Shown here piece by piece: positions 42,170-52,403 of a stretch of 64,000 nucleotides of DNA. The translations under genes were made by a program, and so were the position numbers. The number at the start of each line of letters is the position of its first letter. The stretch's first letter is position 1. The DNA comes from Microcyclospora pomicola (taxonomy: Eukaryota > Ascomycota > Dothideomycetes > Capnodiales), in NCBI GenBank assembly GCA_002786065.1, contig NHNY01000038.1:124001-188000 (forward strand). Direction: 5' to 3'. The notes under the pieces are model-generated. The model worked only from the letters and a program-made list of their open reading frames with translations. It ran no database searches and was not told where the DNA came from.

Positions 42170-45100
42170 ATGGAGGAAGTCGTGGAACGACCGGACCTTG
42201 CCACGTTCAACTCCTCGGGGACTGCGTCATCAGATGACATCGAAGAGTATGGACAAGGCGCCTCTTACAGCGACAGTGATGGCGCTACCAGCAGGCACTT
42301 CACTCCCTCTAGTACTGTGAGTGAGGTTACGCCTCTTTCAACTTATCAGTGGACTCCGGCTTCCTCGGTACGATCCTCAAGACCGGCCAGCACTCCGTAT
42401 GAAGCAGTTCCGCCACCGATCCAAACCTCTCAGATGCACAGCGCGCAGCGACCTCAACGGCCAGCCGCGTTACGACAGCCTTCGAATGCATACAATCCAG
42501 CTCGAAGACCTAACCAGTTCTCACTCCACAATGGTAGACACAGGACGGGTTCGACGAATCGGGTACGGCGCAATCCGGATGCTGAGTATCGTGCGCAAGA
42601 GAAAGCCTACGTACAAAGAATCCGGCAAAATGCCCCAGAGAATGAGTTCTACGGCGAGCCACGTACTCCGAGTCTAGACTACAGCTCCAATACCGAGTCC
42701 GAAGACGACGGCCCACGAGACCAGCAGGGCGAGGATGACCCCTACGATCAAGAGATGTTGTTGTACTATGGCAATGAAGATATGGAGCCATCGGTAGAGG
42801 AGCTTAAGATACCCGCAAATCGAGAACGATTGGAATGGCACGCTATGTTGGCGAACGTACTCACCGGAGACGTGGTAAAGCAGGAGAAGAAACGTCTCAT
42901 TGGTGGTCCTGAGCAAGGAGGAGAGAATTCCTTAAAGACTGAAGTGTGGATCGGAGTGCGAGCGAAAACCTGCGGACGGACTATAGCCTCACAGCGACGT
43001 TTGATTGAGGACGGCCGATCGCGGGTCAAGCAGACGCTGGAAAGTATTGTCACATTCGAGATCAAAGGCGAGGCCGAGGTCGGTCAATCACCCGCCGACC
43101 AAGTCCAAGAAGTCGTGAAGAAGATTGAGAAGATTGAAGGCCTGTACCCAACACGCCAAGCGTTCGAGGCGGCTCATCCCCGCGCCGCATCCACAGCGTA
43201 CAAAGAAACATGTGATGCTGTGCTTTCCTGGCACAATACCACAGAGCTGATCAATACTCAGCTCGGTATACTTAGAGCATGGGTAGGCAATGTCGCGCTC
43301 GATTTCAACGAACCACGTCCAAGGCCTCCTGGCGAAGGGTCAAGCCATCTCTTCGACGACAGTTCGTTCATTGAGCGTGTGCTGAAAGAAGATGGCCTCA
43401 AATCGTTGCAGGGCGATAACAATCTTCTTAATGGTGTTGACACCGTTATCCACAAGGCCAAATCGACACTCATTGAGAACGCCGAAGCTTTCGCGGATCG
43501 ACATCTCCCCCCATACATCGAAGAGCTGCTTACGCTTATCAATTTCCCGTCTCGTCTGATCCAGGAAATTATCCGCATGCGACTGAACTACGCCAAGAGA
43601 ATGAAAGACACAGCTCAGCAGGGCGTGATGATGGCAGAGCAGATGATCTTCCAATTCCAGATCCTGTTGAAACTTGCTGTCCGTATCAAAGAAGCATACA
43701 TGCTGATCGCCCAACCCGAATCTGGCTGGGATCTGCCACCTTGCATCGACGATAACTTTGATGCTGTCGTGCTGGACGCGTTGAAGTTCTACTTTAAAAT
43801 GCTCAACTGGAAACTGATGGCCAACAAGAACGCTTTCAAGGAGGCTGAAATCCTAGAACAGGAGTGGGAGTTCTCCAACGAGCTCGGGCGACATCTCGAT
43901 GGCGGCGATGTTGAAGTCGCATTCCAATTCAGCAACCTAACATCCAAATCTCTCGGCCGCTTGACTGCGCATTTCGAACAAGAGCTACAGCGACGCCCCG
44001 AAGAGGTCGCAGGCGCCGAGATGGACAAACGATATAAGACCATTCTTGACTCTGTGCGAGTGCGACAACGAAAGATCTTTCGCTTCTCGAGGATTCTGAG
44101 TCAGCGCTTCGAAAACGCTACAGAGTACAGCATCAACATCGATCGAGAACACTATCAGGATTTGATGGATGCACTGGTGTATTCTGGTCATCTGCTGGTA
44201 TCGACACGAGGCAATTCCACCGATTCGCTGTTGTATGTGATTGCTTCGCCAGCTCTCAAAGGTAGACCGAAGGATATTGAAAGTATGCTGGGTACGTGCT
44301 ATCATGCAGAAGACTCTCCCGAAGACTCTTCTAATCCATATGTGCTGATCATCAACCCCGAAAACGCACTCTCATGGGATGGCCAACGTATTGACATCGA
44401 CCTGGGCGAGCAACGTCTCGGAGTCAGGGTGGGACGTCTCCGTCTTGTCGCCGATGGCAGTCAGCAACGGTTGGTAAATGCGAATCTCGAATTCATGGGC
44501 ATCACTCGTAACATCGAGCTCAACGTGCTGGTTGAACAAAGAGCGAATCTGCCACGCGTGGCTGAACAGCTTACAAGAATTCGCGAGACAGCGTACAAGT
44601 TGTCTAATACCATCATGGAAAGTGTCGAAATTGTGCGTAAACAGACTCGGGGGCTTGAGTGCCAAGAGTTGATTCAGACTTGCTTCGCGTTCGCGACCGA
44701 GTTCGGACAACGAAGTGCGATTTATTTCGACCAGCAACGGAAAGCTATGCATCAGCTCAGACTGACTAACTTGGCACTCGATTGGGTCAGCTTTATCTGC
44801 GATGATTGCATCGCATCAGACCGGAAGACATTTCGTTGGGCCGTCGTCGCTTTGGAATTTGCCATGATCATGACTCGTGGGCAAAGCATTCTCGGGATCA
44901 GCGAGGAGGAATACGCGACGTTGCGGGCGAAGGTGGCTGGATGTATGAGCTTACTGATCAGCCATTTTGATATCATGGGCGCCCGTAGCACTGTTGCAGC
45001 ACAGGCAGAGAAACAGAGACTCGATGCTGCGATGGTTGGGAGGTTCAACTTGGACATCAGTCGACTGAAGGATGACGAGGAGAGCAGTCGACTCGTCCGT

Positions 45101-46186
45101 GCACAGTGGGTGGACGAGTTGCAAAAGATTGATCAATTGAGGAAGGATCGCGAAGCAGAGCGACAGGCACTGGGTCGTGTACTGGAAGACAGTAACGAAG
45201 CCGATCGCGCGCTCACACAACTTTCTGCAAGCGCTGGAAACGTCCATCTGCGTTGGCAGCAAGGACAGTTTGTCGGAGGTGGCACTTTCGGAAGTGTCTA
45301 CGTTGCCATCAACCTTGACTCGACCCAACTCATGGCTGTCAAGGAGATTCGACTTCAGGATCCGAAGATGATCCCGACTGTCGTTTCACAGATCCGCGAC
45401 GAGATGAGTGTCCTTCAAGTCCTGGATCATCCCAATGTTGTGCAATACTACGGAATCGAGCCTCACAGGGACAAGGTGTATATCTTCATGGAGTACTGTT
45501 CGGGAGGATCACTGGCCGCGTTGCTCGAGCACGGCCGTATAGAAGACGAAACTGTGATTCAGGTCTACGCACTGCAGCTTGTAGAGGGTCTTGCCTACCT
45601 TCACGAAGCTAACGTGGTCCACCGCGACATCAAGCCCGAGAACATCCTCCTCGACCACAATGGCGTCATCAAGTTCGTCGATTTCGGCGCTGCCAAGGTC
45701 ATCGCCAAGCAAGGCAAGACGGTTGTCGCCGACGGCCCAAATGCCGGGCGTAACAGCATGACGGGTACGCCCATGTACATGTCACCCGAGGTCATCAAGG
45801 GTGGCAAGCCTCTGCACGCCCGCCTCGGCGCTGAGGACGTCTGGTCGCTTGGATGCGTCATCAGCGAAATGGCTACTGGCAGCCGGCCATGGGCAAACAT
45901 GGACAACGAATGGGCGATCATGTACAACATCGCCCAGGGTCATTCACCTCAAATGCCCACGAGAGAACAATGCTCAGACGTCGGCTTAGACTTCTTACGC
46001 CGGTGTTTCGAACGGGATCCAGTCCGACGAGCGAGTGCCGCAGAACTGCTTCAGCACGAATGGATCATGAGCATCAAGAGCCAGTTGTCCATCGAGCCGA
46101 ATACACCGCAAACGCCTGTGAGCGAGGGCGGGTATGGAAGTGGCAGCGGCAGCGCTCACCCCAGCAGACATTATACCGGGTTTTGA
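42170..46186 (+). CDS. MAP kinase kinase kinase of the HOG pathway (Ssk2/Ssk22/SskB)
   Basis: A 1,338-residue MAPKKK. The C-terminal kinase domain (about residues 1028-1310) has GGGTFGSVYVAI (P-loop), AVKEI (catalytic Lys), HRDIKPENILLD (catalytic loop), VDFGAAK (DFG) and GTPMYMSPEV. The long N-terminal regulatory region (for example VGSPADQVQEVVKKIEK-like and LGILRAWVGNVALDFNEP segments) is the type seen in Ssk2/Ssk22/Wis4. These kinases are activated by the Ssk1 response regulator and phosphorylate Pbs2 in osmotic and oxidative stress signalling. Single exon. The ATG at 42170 (MEEVVERPDLA) is preferred over one at 42035. The extreme C terminus is Gly/Ser-rich. Confidence 0.92.
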   Translation: MEEVVERPDLATFNSSGTASSDDIEEYGQGASYSDSDGATSRHFTPSSTVSEVTPLSTYQWTPASSVRSSRPASTPYEAVPPPIQTSQMHSAQRPQRPAALRQPSNAYNPARRPNQFSLHNGRHRTGSTNRVRRNPDAEYRAQEKAYVQRIRQNAPENEFYGEPRTPSLDYSSNTESEDDGPRDQQGEDDPYDQEMLLYYGNEDMEPSVEELKIPANRERLEWHAMLANVLTGDVVKQEKKRLIGGPEQGGENSLKTEVWIGVRAKTCGRTIASQRRLIEDGRSRVKQTLESIVTFEIKGEAEVGQSPADQVQEVVKKIEKIEGLYPTRQAFEAAHPRAASTAYKETCDAVLSWHNTTELINTQLGILRAWVGNVALDFNEPRPRPPGEGSSHLFDDSSFIERVLKEDGLKSLQGDNNLLNGVDTVIHKAKSTLIENAEAFADRHLPPYIEELLTLINFPSRLIQEIIRMRLNYAKRMKDTAQQGVMMAEQMIFQFQILLKLAVRIKEAYMLIAQPESGWDLPPCIDDNFDAVVLDALKFYFKMLNWKLMANKNAFKEAEILEQEWEFSNELGRHLDGGDVEVAFQFSNLTSKSLGRLTAHFEQELQRRPEEVAGAEMDKRYKTILDSVRVRQRKIFRFSRILSQRFENATEYSINIDREHYQDLMDALVYSGHLLVSTRGNSTDSLLYVIASPALKGRPKDIESMLGTCYHAEDSPEDSSNPYVLIINPENALSWDGQRIDIDLGEQRLGVRVGRLRLVADGSQQRLVNANLEFMGITRNIELNVLVEQRANLPRVAEQLTRIRETAYKLSNTIMESVEIVRKQTRGLECQELIQTCFAFATEFGQRSAIYFDQQRKAMHQLRLTNLALDWVSFICDDCIASDRKTFRWAVVALEFAMIMTRGQSILGISEEEYATLRAKVAGCMSLLISHFDIMGARSTVAAQAEKQRLDAAMVGRFNLDISRLKDDEESSRLVRAQWVDELQKIDQLRKDREAERQALGRVLEDSNEADRALTQLSASAGNVHLRWQQGQFVGGGTFGSVYVAINLDSTQLMAVKEIRLQDPKMIPTVVSQIRDEMSVLQVLDHPNVVQYYGIEPHRDKVYIFMEYCSGGSLAALLEHGRIEDETVIQVYALQLVEGLAYLHEANVVHRDIKPENILLDHNGVIKFVDFGAAKVIAKQGKTVVADGPNAGRNSMTGTPMYMSPEVIKGGKPLHARLGAEDVWSLGCVISEMATGSRPWANMDNEWAIMYNIAQGHSPQMPTREQCSDVGLDFLRRCFERDPVRRASAAELLQHEWIMSIKSQLSIEPNTPQTPVSEGGYGSGSGSAHPSRHYTGF

Positions 46187-47550
46187 GAGGTCAGGAACGG
46201 CGTTGCAGTTCATTTCACATATTTCTTGGCAGACTGTGCATTATTTTGGGCTATGGGGGGGCATTTGACTTTGTTTCAGGAACGAGCATTGTAAAGCGCA
46301 TCATATGGTTTTTGCTATTCTACTTACATTCGATGCGCGATATATCTTCTTCGGTCTCCATTTGAAACTCTTTGCTTTTATCGAACATTCGCCTCGTCGC
46401 AATTCTAGTTGCAGTAATACAACGTAGACGGTCGCTCGAGTCCTCAACTCGCTGGTCAAGATGATATGTGAAAGTGACGTCGCGCTATGTACCTTTCTCG
46501 AAAGCGTTCCGATCAAATAGACCCTCGGATTGAGTTTATACGGTTGCGAAACCGAGCACGAGAAGTTGTCCCCATTGGACTCAAAGTTGACCAATATCCA
46601 TCAGGCCAGAGCAAGGAGATGTGGAGCTTGGAATAATCAGTTCGAACCATGACTCGACCACAACTTCTCTCACGATGACACTTTAGTCGCTGAGTGTGTG
46701 CACTGGTAAAAAGGACATGGAGTGGTACCCCACGAGATCCACAGCTCGAACGTCACCCTTAAGCTTTCCTTCCGTCTCTCGCCTTTCTTCCCGAGAATCC
46801 CGTCCCCTCCCTTCCGCCCCTTGAGCGCACATGATATGCGCAGGCATGCCACGAAACCACGACGGCCCCCACCCCACGCCCGCCAGTCCAGCGTCCCGCA
46901 GCAAATTAGCTCGCGTGGAATGCGTCCACCGGCCTTGCATGACGCGATCAGCGGCTGCCCGGGACACATCTCCGGCACATGGTACGCTGCCAGGCTACTC
47001 CGCCGGCACACAGACAATGCGCAGCTGCCCCGACGCTCCCCGGCCGACTGTATTTGCTGTGCGGGCGGCGATGCGCGGTGGCTTCGCGCTCACTCGCTGC
47101 TTGCGGCGCGGAGTCTAGTGGGTGCGCAGCGGGGCGGAACACTGCAGGCGCTCGCCTCGAGCCGGGGAAGTGTTGCTTGCTTGCCGGGCGTTCGATTGCT
47201 GCATAGGTATGCACGGGGAGGATGGGGGAGGGGATGGCAGTTGGGCTACAGTTGGCAGGCTCATCTTGCTGATGTAGACTACCTCTACAGCAAAGCATAG
47301 GTTGAGAGCATGTGATGCCCAGACTCGAGCATGCAATGGCGCGAGGTACGAGGCATAGATTGTGGACAGACCACTGCTCATGGCATTTTCCCCCTCTCAG
47401 CGTCTGCTGCAGTGAACTCGGAGGAGCCTCCGAGATGTTCATACAGAACTAAGCATGATGAAACTCAGTATGGGCATAGTACGAGCTTATTTGAACAACT
47501 CCGAACTCGGCCAGACACATGCATGTCGCCAGGATAGGTAACTCGTAACT
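46187..47550. other. Long convergent intergenic region
   Basis: 3' ends of the MAPKKK and acyl-CoA dehydrogenase genes and about 1 kb more. A 192-codon open frame (46722-47300) looks spurious: it is GC-driven, overlaps long frames on both strands and matches no family. Confidence 0.4.
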
Positions 47551-48906
47551 CTACAACTTCCATCCCCTCCGTCTCGCCAACACCGTCTCCTGTCTGATGG
47601 CCAGGTCCGCAATGATCTCTTCACTGCCACCACCTACGACCATCATCCTGAGATCCCGACTCATCTGCTCGATAGGTGCACCGGGACCGCCTTTCTGGTA
47701 GCCTGCACCTCCCAACACCTGCTGTGCTTCACGATTGGCCATCTCCAGTATCCGTCCGCCTTGCACCTTAGCCAGCGCGATACGGCCGGCGATATCTGGA
47801 TCCTGCCACCCTTTCGGTGATTGCTGGATGGCATATGCGATCTGCTCGAGCCATGCCCAGTGCGATTCGATGTATCGTGCCAGTGTCGCGAACTTTGACG
47901 AGATGATCTGATTCGTGATGAGCGGCTTGCCAAAGGTCTCTCGCTTGTGCGCATACTCGAACGCGATCGAAAGACATGTCCGCGCTTTGCGATTACAGCC
48001 GACGCTCATGATGTACCGCTCGCGGTTGAAGTTGACCATGATGATGCGGAAGCCATCCCCTTCGCGACCGATGAGGTTCTCTACCGGCACTTGCACATCG
48101 TCGAGCTCGATCATGGACGCACCGCCGGCTTTCTGTCCGCTATTGGGTACGCGGCGCTGCGTTACTCCCTTACTGTTCATGGGAATCACCAGGACGGAGA
48201 GCCCACCCATCCCTGGTCCTCCTGTGCGTACAGCGGTGGTCATGTGGGTTGCCCACGGGGCACCAGTGATCCATTTCTTGTATCCATTGACAACGTAGAA
48301 CTTGCCGTCGGAAGTCTTCTGAGCTGTAGTCTGAATGTTGGCCACATCGCTACCGCCGGAAGGTTCGGTGATGCCCAAGCAGAAACTCGTCGTCCAGTCG
48401 AATAGGCCGGGCAACCATTTCCGCTTCTGTTCCTCGGTGCCGTGGTGAATCACCGGAGGGATGCCAATCACACTCGCACCAGCCAGACTTGAGGTCACAC
48501 CACCTTCCACCCGCGATGTCTCGTCCGTGGATACTAGGAGATGGAACACATCCATATCTTCGACGCGCACACCCCCAGGCACCGGGAGATCCTTGGGTCG
48601 GTATGGCGTAGGTACATCTGCAAAGGCGAAGCCAGACCTTGCCCATTTCTGCGCATCCTTCCGCGGTGCTTCACCTTCCGCCTCCCAGTCTAAAGAATCC
48701 GGGAGGATGTGCTCATTGACATACGCTCGCAGGGCATTGCGGTAGCGTTTATGTGAATCATTGTAGTAAGGCGACGGGATGCCTTGACACCATGCCGGTT
48801 CACTCCACGGCGCCAGATTTCCAAAAGCTTCTTTCGTGCCGTCGATGATCACGTCTGGGTATACCTTGGGCGCCTCCGCCTGCTTGCTGTTTCGTTTCGA
48901 TGCCAT
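47551..48906 (-). CDS. Acyl-CoA dehydrogenase family protein
   Basis: A 451-residue flavoenzyme of the acyl-CoA dehydrogenase family, catalysing alpha-beta dehydrogenation of an acyl-CoA. Domains are in normal order: N-terminal helical domain, the beta-domain signature CLGITEPSGGSDVANIQTTA with GYKKWITGA, then the C-terminal helical domain with RETFGKPLITNQIISSKFA, QVLGGAGYQKGG and GGGSEEIIADLAIRQE. The last segment lies where the catalytic Glu and FAD contacts of this family occur. There is no clear mitochondrial presequence (MASKRNSKQAEAPKVYPD) and the C terminus GWKL is not a strong peroxisomal signal. Substrate chain type is undetermined. Single exon. Confidence 0.9.
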   Translation of the reverse strand: MASKRNSKQAEAPKVYPDVIIDGTKEAFGNLAPWSEPAWCQGIPSPYYNDSHKRYRNALRAYVNEHILPDSLDWEAEGEAPRKDAQKWARSGFAFADVPTPYRPKDLPVPGGVRVEDMDVFHLLVSTDETSRVEGGVTSSLAGASVIGIPPVIHHGTEEQKRKWLPGLFDWTTSFCLGITEPSGGSDVANIQTTAQKTSDGKFYVVNGYKKWITGAPWATHMTTAVRTGGPGMGGLSVLVIPMNSKGVTQRRVPNSGQKAGGASMIELDDVQVPVENLIGREGDGFRIIMVNFNRERYIMSVGCNRKARTCLSIAFEYAHKRETFGKPLITNQIISSKFATLARYIESHWAWLEQIAYAIQQSPKGWQDPDIAGRIALAKVQGGRILEMANREAQQVLGGAGYQKGGPGAPIEQMSRDLRMMVVGGGSEEIIADLAIRQETVLARRRGWKL

Positions 48907-49859
48907 GGCTAAGTGGTAGTGGAAAGTAGTCGTGTTGGAGAATTGACAAAGAGGAAAGTCACAACTGAAACCAGTGAGAAAGAAATAATTCGATCACTCT
49001 ACAGTATAATCTTCTCAACAGCTCGCGCTTATGCCAATTTTCATAAATCGAATTGCGATCCGATTGCCGTCAAGCTGTGGCGAGTGAAGCATTGCGCGGG
49101 AGGAGAGCCTCGGCTTTGCCTATTGGCTGTGAACGCCGGCGACACGCCATCACGTGCGCCAGTATGCGCAGAGAGTTCCCGATTAGGCAAGAAGCATCCG
49201 AAGGTAATCGAGACGATTGACGGCTATACTGAACCACTTGTACCGTAGATTCTTAAGACTCTGCATAAATCTCGTGGGCTCCAACGCGCGGCTATCTGCA
49301 TTGCATATGTCGGTCTAGATGCCAGAACCATGGCCTGCGCGTACTGCAGAGCCGGGAACTACGAGGGAATAATGCTGTAAGTAGGCTGCTTCTGCTGGGG
49401 AGATGGCCCATATACTTCCTATCGTCATAGCCTTTTGCTGGCATACAGGTAAGCAAGCAAGCATGAAGACGGCCAAGAATGCAGACTGGAGGGTGGCTAC
49501 TACCGTGCATGCTCTAGCAGCTGTTTAAATTGCAGCAATGGCATACGAAGTCATGGCACCCGAACCAGTGGTACGAGGAGGAACGGGAAGTGAAAAGAAA
49601 GTAAAGTCATTCAAGCTCTGTCTGAATTATCTGCTACTCTCTTTGAAACGACTCTTCTGCTTGCATTCTTTTGCAAGCTTTTCTCGACTAATCAGACGTC
49701 AGATCGGTGCCTGCAAGGACAATCTTCTTGCTCTATCACGCAAGAGGGCAGTTGCAATACCAAATGCAGACCCAAGTCTTTCGTTCGCCTTGGCCGGTCG
49801 AACAAGAACAGTGATGATCACGGGTTCACAAATACAGGTCGTCAGCAGGTGTGGCGTTC
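48907..49859. other. Intergenic region upstream of the acyl-CoA dehydrogenase
   Basis: Promoter of the dehydrogenase and 3' flank of the viperin gene. No gene is supported; an open frame at 49538-49951 overlaps the viperin end and lacks family features. Confidence 0.4.
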
Positions 49860-50867
49860 TTAGAACTGGAGCTCCTTTGGCAGCTCGGTGCCGCAGGACT
49901 GGCCAGCTTCGGTGTCCTTGGTCCACGCGTAGAAGCCGCCGCGACGGATGAAGGCGTCACGGTCCCACTTCACCTCCGAGAGAGCTTTGAAGACGCCGAC
50001 GTCGAGGATGCTGGAGGACTGCTTCTCCGCGCCCTGGCCTTTGTCCAAGAAGCACAAGTATTCATCCAGGATCAGGTAGCTCGACGCCATTAGCTCGTTC
50101 GACTCAGGCACGAAGCACGGGAGGTGGCTGTGCTTGGCGCAGAACTCATTGAACTGCTCATCTGTGATGAGAAGACGCTTAGCCTCGCGCTTACGCGGGT
50201 CGACCTTGACTGAGGACAGCGACGCGTCGTTTTCGTCTTCGACGAGAAGCACTTGGAAGACCTTCCAGCGGAACGGGTTCAAGACTGCCACGGTAGCTGC
50301 CATGTCTTCAGACCAGTTGTACAGACAGACGACAGTGTTGAGCTTGAATTTGATGTTGAATTCGACGCACCAGTCTCGGATACGGAACAGCTGTTTGACA
50401 TTGTCACCAGTGCCCCGGCCGATTTTGATGTTGGTGTCTTCGTCAAAGCTGTCACAGCTCACACCGAGCACATCGACGTATTGGCCGTTGGCCTCGAGCC
50501 AGGCGCGGGTGACTTTGGTGCCGTTGGTGATGATGGAGATCGATTCGAGGCGGAGAACAACTTTGCAGTAGTGGACGAGCATGGCCAGCTGCTTCGGGTA
50601 CAAGAATGGCTCACCACCCGCGAAGTTGATCTTCTTCATACCAGCATCCTTCAAAAGACGCAAACCACGCTTCATTTCCTCTTCCGAGGCGACATGACTG
50701 GACTTCTCGGTGTGGAAGCAGAAGCCACACGTCTTGTTGCATTTGCGGGTGAAGTGATAGTTGACGGAAACGGGCTTTGCTGGGGCGTTGACGAGGGCAT
50801 GGAGTTTCCAGACGATGAGTGCCATGATAGCCGCGATCAGGATGAGGGCTACACCGGCAGACCCCAT
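49860..50867 (-). CDS. Viperin-like radical SAM enzyme (RSAD2 family)
   Basis: A 335-residue radical S-adenosylmethionine protein closely resembling viperin, which converts CTP (other NTPs in some bacterial relatives) to the 3'-deoxy-3',4'-didehydro form that terminates viral RNA synthesis. An N-terminal membrane anchor (VALILIAAIMALIVWKLHAL) replaces the amphipathic helix of animal viperin. The Fe-S motif CNKTCGFCFH supplies Cys 43, 47 and 50; INFAGGEPFLYP carries the SAM-binding GGEP (84-87). Family stretches include SIITNGT, VLGVSCDSFDE, NIKIGRG, KLNTVVCLYNW and PFRWKVFQVLLVEDEN. The C terminus keeps RGGFYAWTK but ends LPKELQF rather than the Asp-Trp of animal viperin. The ATG at 50867 puts the anchor first. 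Single exon, head-to-head with a nucleotide kinase 333 bp away. Confidence 0.93.
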   Translation of the reverse strand: MGSAGVALILIAAIMALIVWKLHALVNAPAKPVSVNYHFTRKCNKTCGFCFHTEKSSHVASEEEMKRGLRLLKDAGMKKINFAGGEPFLYPKQLAMLVHYCKVVLRLESISIITNGTKVTRAWLEANGQYVDVLGVSCDSFDEDTNIKIGRGTGDNVKQLFRIRDWCVEFNIKFKLNTVVCLYNWSEDMAATVAVLNPFRWKVFQVLLVEDENDASLSSVKVDPRKREAKRLLITDEQFNEFCAKHSHLPCFVPESNELMASSYLILDEYLCFLDKGQGAEKQSSSILDVGVFKALSEVKWDRDAFIRRGGFYAWTKDTEAGQSCGTELPKELQF

Positions 50868-51200
50868 GTTGGATTTGGAGATGTGTGAGAGTGTGGACGA
50901 GTGTGTATGGGGTGGATGTTGGTGATCGAGGTTGTGGTGCTGGTGGTGGTTCGTTTGACAAACAGCATGCGAGGAGAAGTTATAGGGGGGCGGAAAACCC
51001 TTTGCCACGGCGACACACTTCACAAGCGCTCGCGTTTGCCTGCTGAAAATCGACATACACAATTCAGCTCGTGCTGTCCAACCAACAACACCAACATCTC
51101 CGTCCTAAGCATATAACCCAGCATCCTGAGCAGTTCGTTCTCCAGCACCTCAACCTTCTCCAGCCTTCAACTCACAGCAAACCTCCCCACCACCACCACG
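50868..51200. promoter_or_regulatory. Shared divergent promoter of viperin and kinase genes
   Basis: A 333-bp gap between head-to-head start codons, a layout that permits joint regulation. A G-run (TAGGGGGGCGG near 50983) resembles stress-element or GC-box sequences. CT/CA-rich leaders precede both genes. Confidence 0.5.
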
Positions 51201-52006
51201 ATGTCTACCACTACCTTCAGCGAGCCTATCACAGTTTGCTTCGTCCTTGGGGCCCCTGGTGCTGGAAAAGGAACCTTATGCAAGCGCCTTGCACGCGACT
51301 TCCCGGTCTACCATCTGTCGGTAGGCGACTATCTTCGGGAGCTCACCGAAAAACCCGCGTGGATGTTGGCATCCGTATCCTACGCCGTGAAAATCAGCAA
51401 GCCGAACCTCATATGGTACCTAGCTACCAGAACATTGATGCCCCCTGAACTTATCGTGCCGCTCCTGAGAGAGAAGCTCGAGCACGAGTACAACAGGGGC
51501 GCCCGCCATTTCCTAATCGATGGCTTCCCACGCACTGAAGAATCTGCGATCGCGTTCGAAGAAGATGTTTGAGTCCTTCCATATTCCCCAGACGATGACG
51601 CGTCATGACTGACAGATGACTAGATGGGTAAACCTACACTCGTGCTGCTGTTCGAATGTGAGCCCGCCACAGCCAAAGCGCGTTTCATTGCTCGCGCTCG
51701 AGAGTTCAACGATGATGCCGAGATGTGGGAGAGGCGCTACGATGAGTTTGTGGAGAACAACGAAGAGATCGTGGAGCGCTATGAGGATGTCCTTCACAAG
51801 GTTTGTCGCTTTCACTTTACCCCTGAGTGTTTGCAAGATTAGAGACTGACGACGCGTAGGTTGATACCAATTCGGCGAGCGAGGTCACTTACCCGGCCTT
51901 GAAGCAATGGTACGGAGAGACATTCGAGATCTCTGAGAGGGAGGAGACTGAGGAGGAGGAAGGGGAGGAGGGGGAAGAGGAGGAGCCTTTAGGGCCAGAA
52001 GATTGA
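51201..52006 (+). CDS. Nucleoside monophosphate kinase, adenylate/UMP-CMP kinase family
   Basis: A predicted 229-residue kinase with the P-loop GAPGAGKGT at residues 17-25, HLSVGDYLRE (NMP-binding helix), LIDGFPRTEES and LVLLFECE. It therefore belongs to the adenylate kinase/UMP-CMP kinase family, phosphorylating a nucleoside monophosphate with ATP. The region after AKARFIAR is atypical: NDDAEMWERRYDEFVENNEEIVERY replaces the usual short LID. Exons 51201-51566, 51624-51800 and 51860-52006 are joined by introns of 57 nt (weak donor GTTTGA) and 59 nt (GTTTGT...GACTGACGACGCGTAG). An acidic Glu-rich tail ends the protein. Its position divergent from viperin suggests supply of nucleotide substrate for that enzyme. 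This is inference; the vertebrate neighbour CMPK2 belongs to a different kinase family. Confidence 0.85.
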
Positions 52007-52403
52007 CGCGGACGATGAGGTCCTGCTGCATTGACTTCGCGTTTGTCATGCATGGAGCATGGTCGTGCTTGGTTATGCACAATGCCAGGTACAAAGCTCA
52101 TCCTACGTAGAGAGTTGTTACACAGGAAATTCCACCACAATTTCCTTGCGTATAGGTTTCTTGGGGAAGTTGTCCTAGACGTGCTGGCGTAATACTGAGC
52201 ATTTCTATCGTAAACTATGGCCTGCGTTGACACGCGCGATGATTATACCGCTGTTTTACATCCTGCTAAGGATTATCACGCGGGAATGCTCAATGAAATC
52301 AGGCATTATCTTCAGTCATAAGTCAACGTGCTGTTATGTATACCTCGAAGGCATCTCACACAAGCTTCCACCTGTCATTCCTGTCTCGGTGACTCCTCCT
52401 CAA
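52007..52403. other. Convergent intergenic region
   Basis: 3' flanks of the kinase gene and of the STAND-domain gene. Nothing else is recognised. Confidence 0.4.

Noticed and set aside
46630-46660. tRNA-like B-box (AGTTCGAACC)
   Set aside because: No acceptor, D or anticodon arms around it.
46722-47300. 192-codon open frame
   Set aside because: Long frames occur on both strands in a GC-rich stretch; no domain, intron logic or plausible start context.
49538-49951. 137-codon open frame between dehydrogenase and viperin
   Set aside because: It overlaps the 3' end of the confident viperin gene on the opposite strand and looks random.
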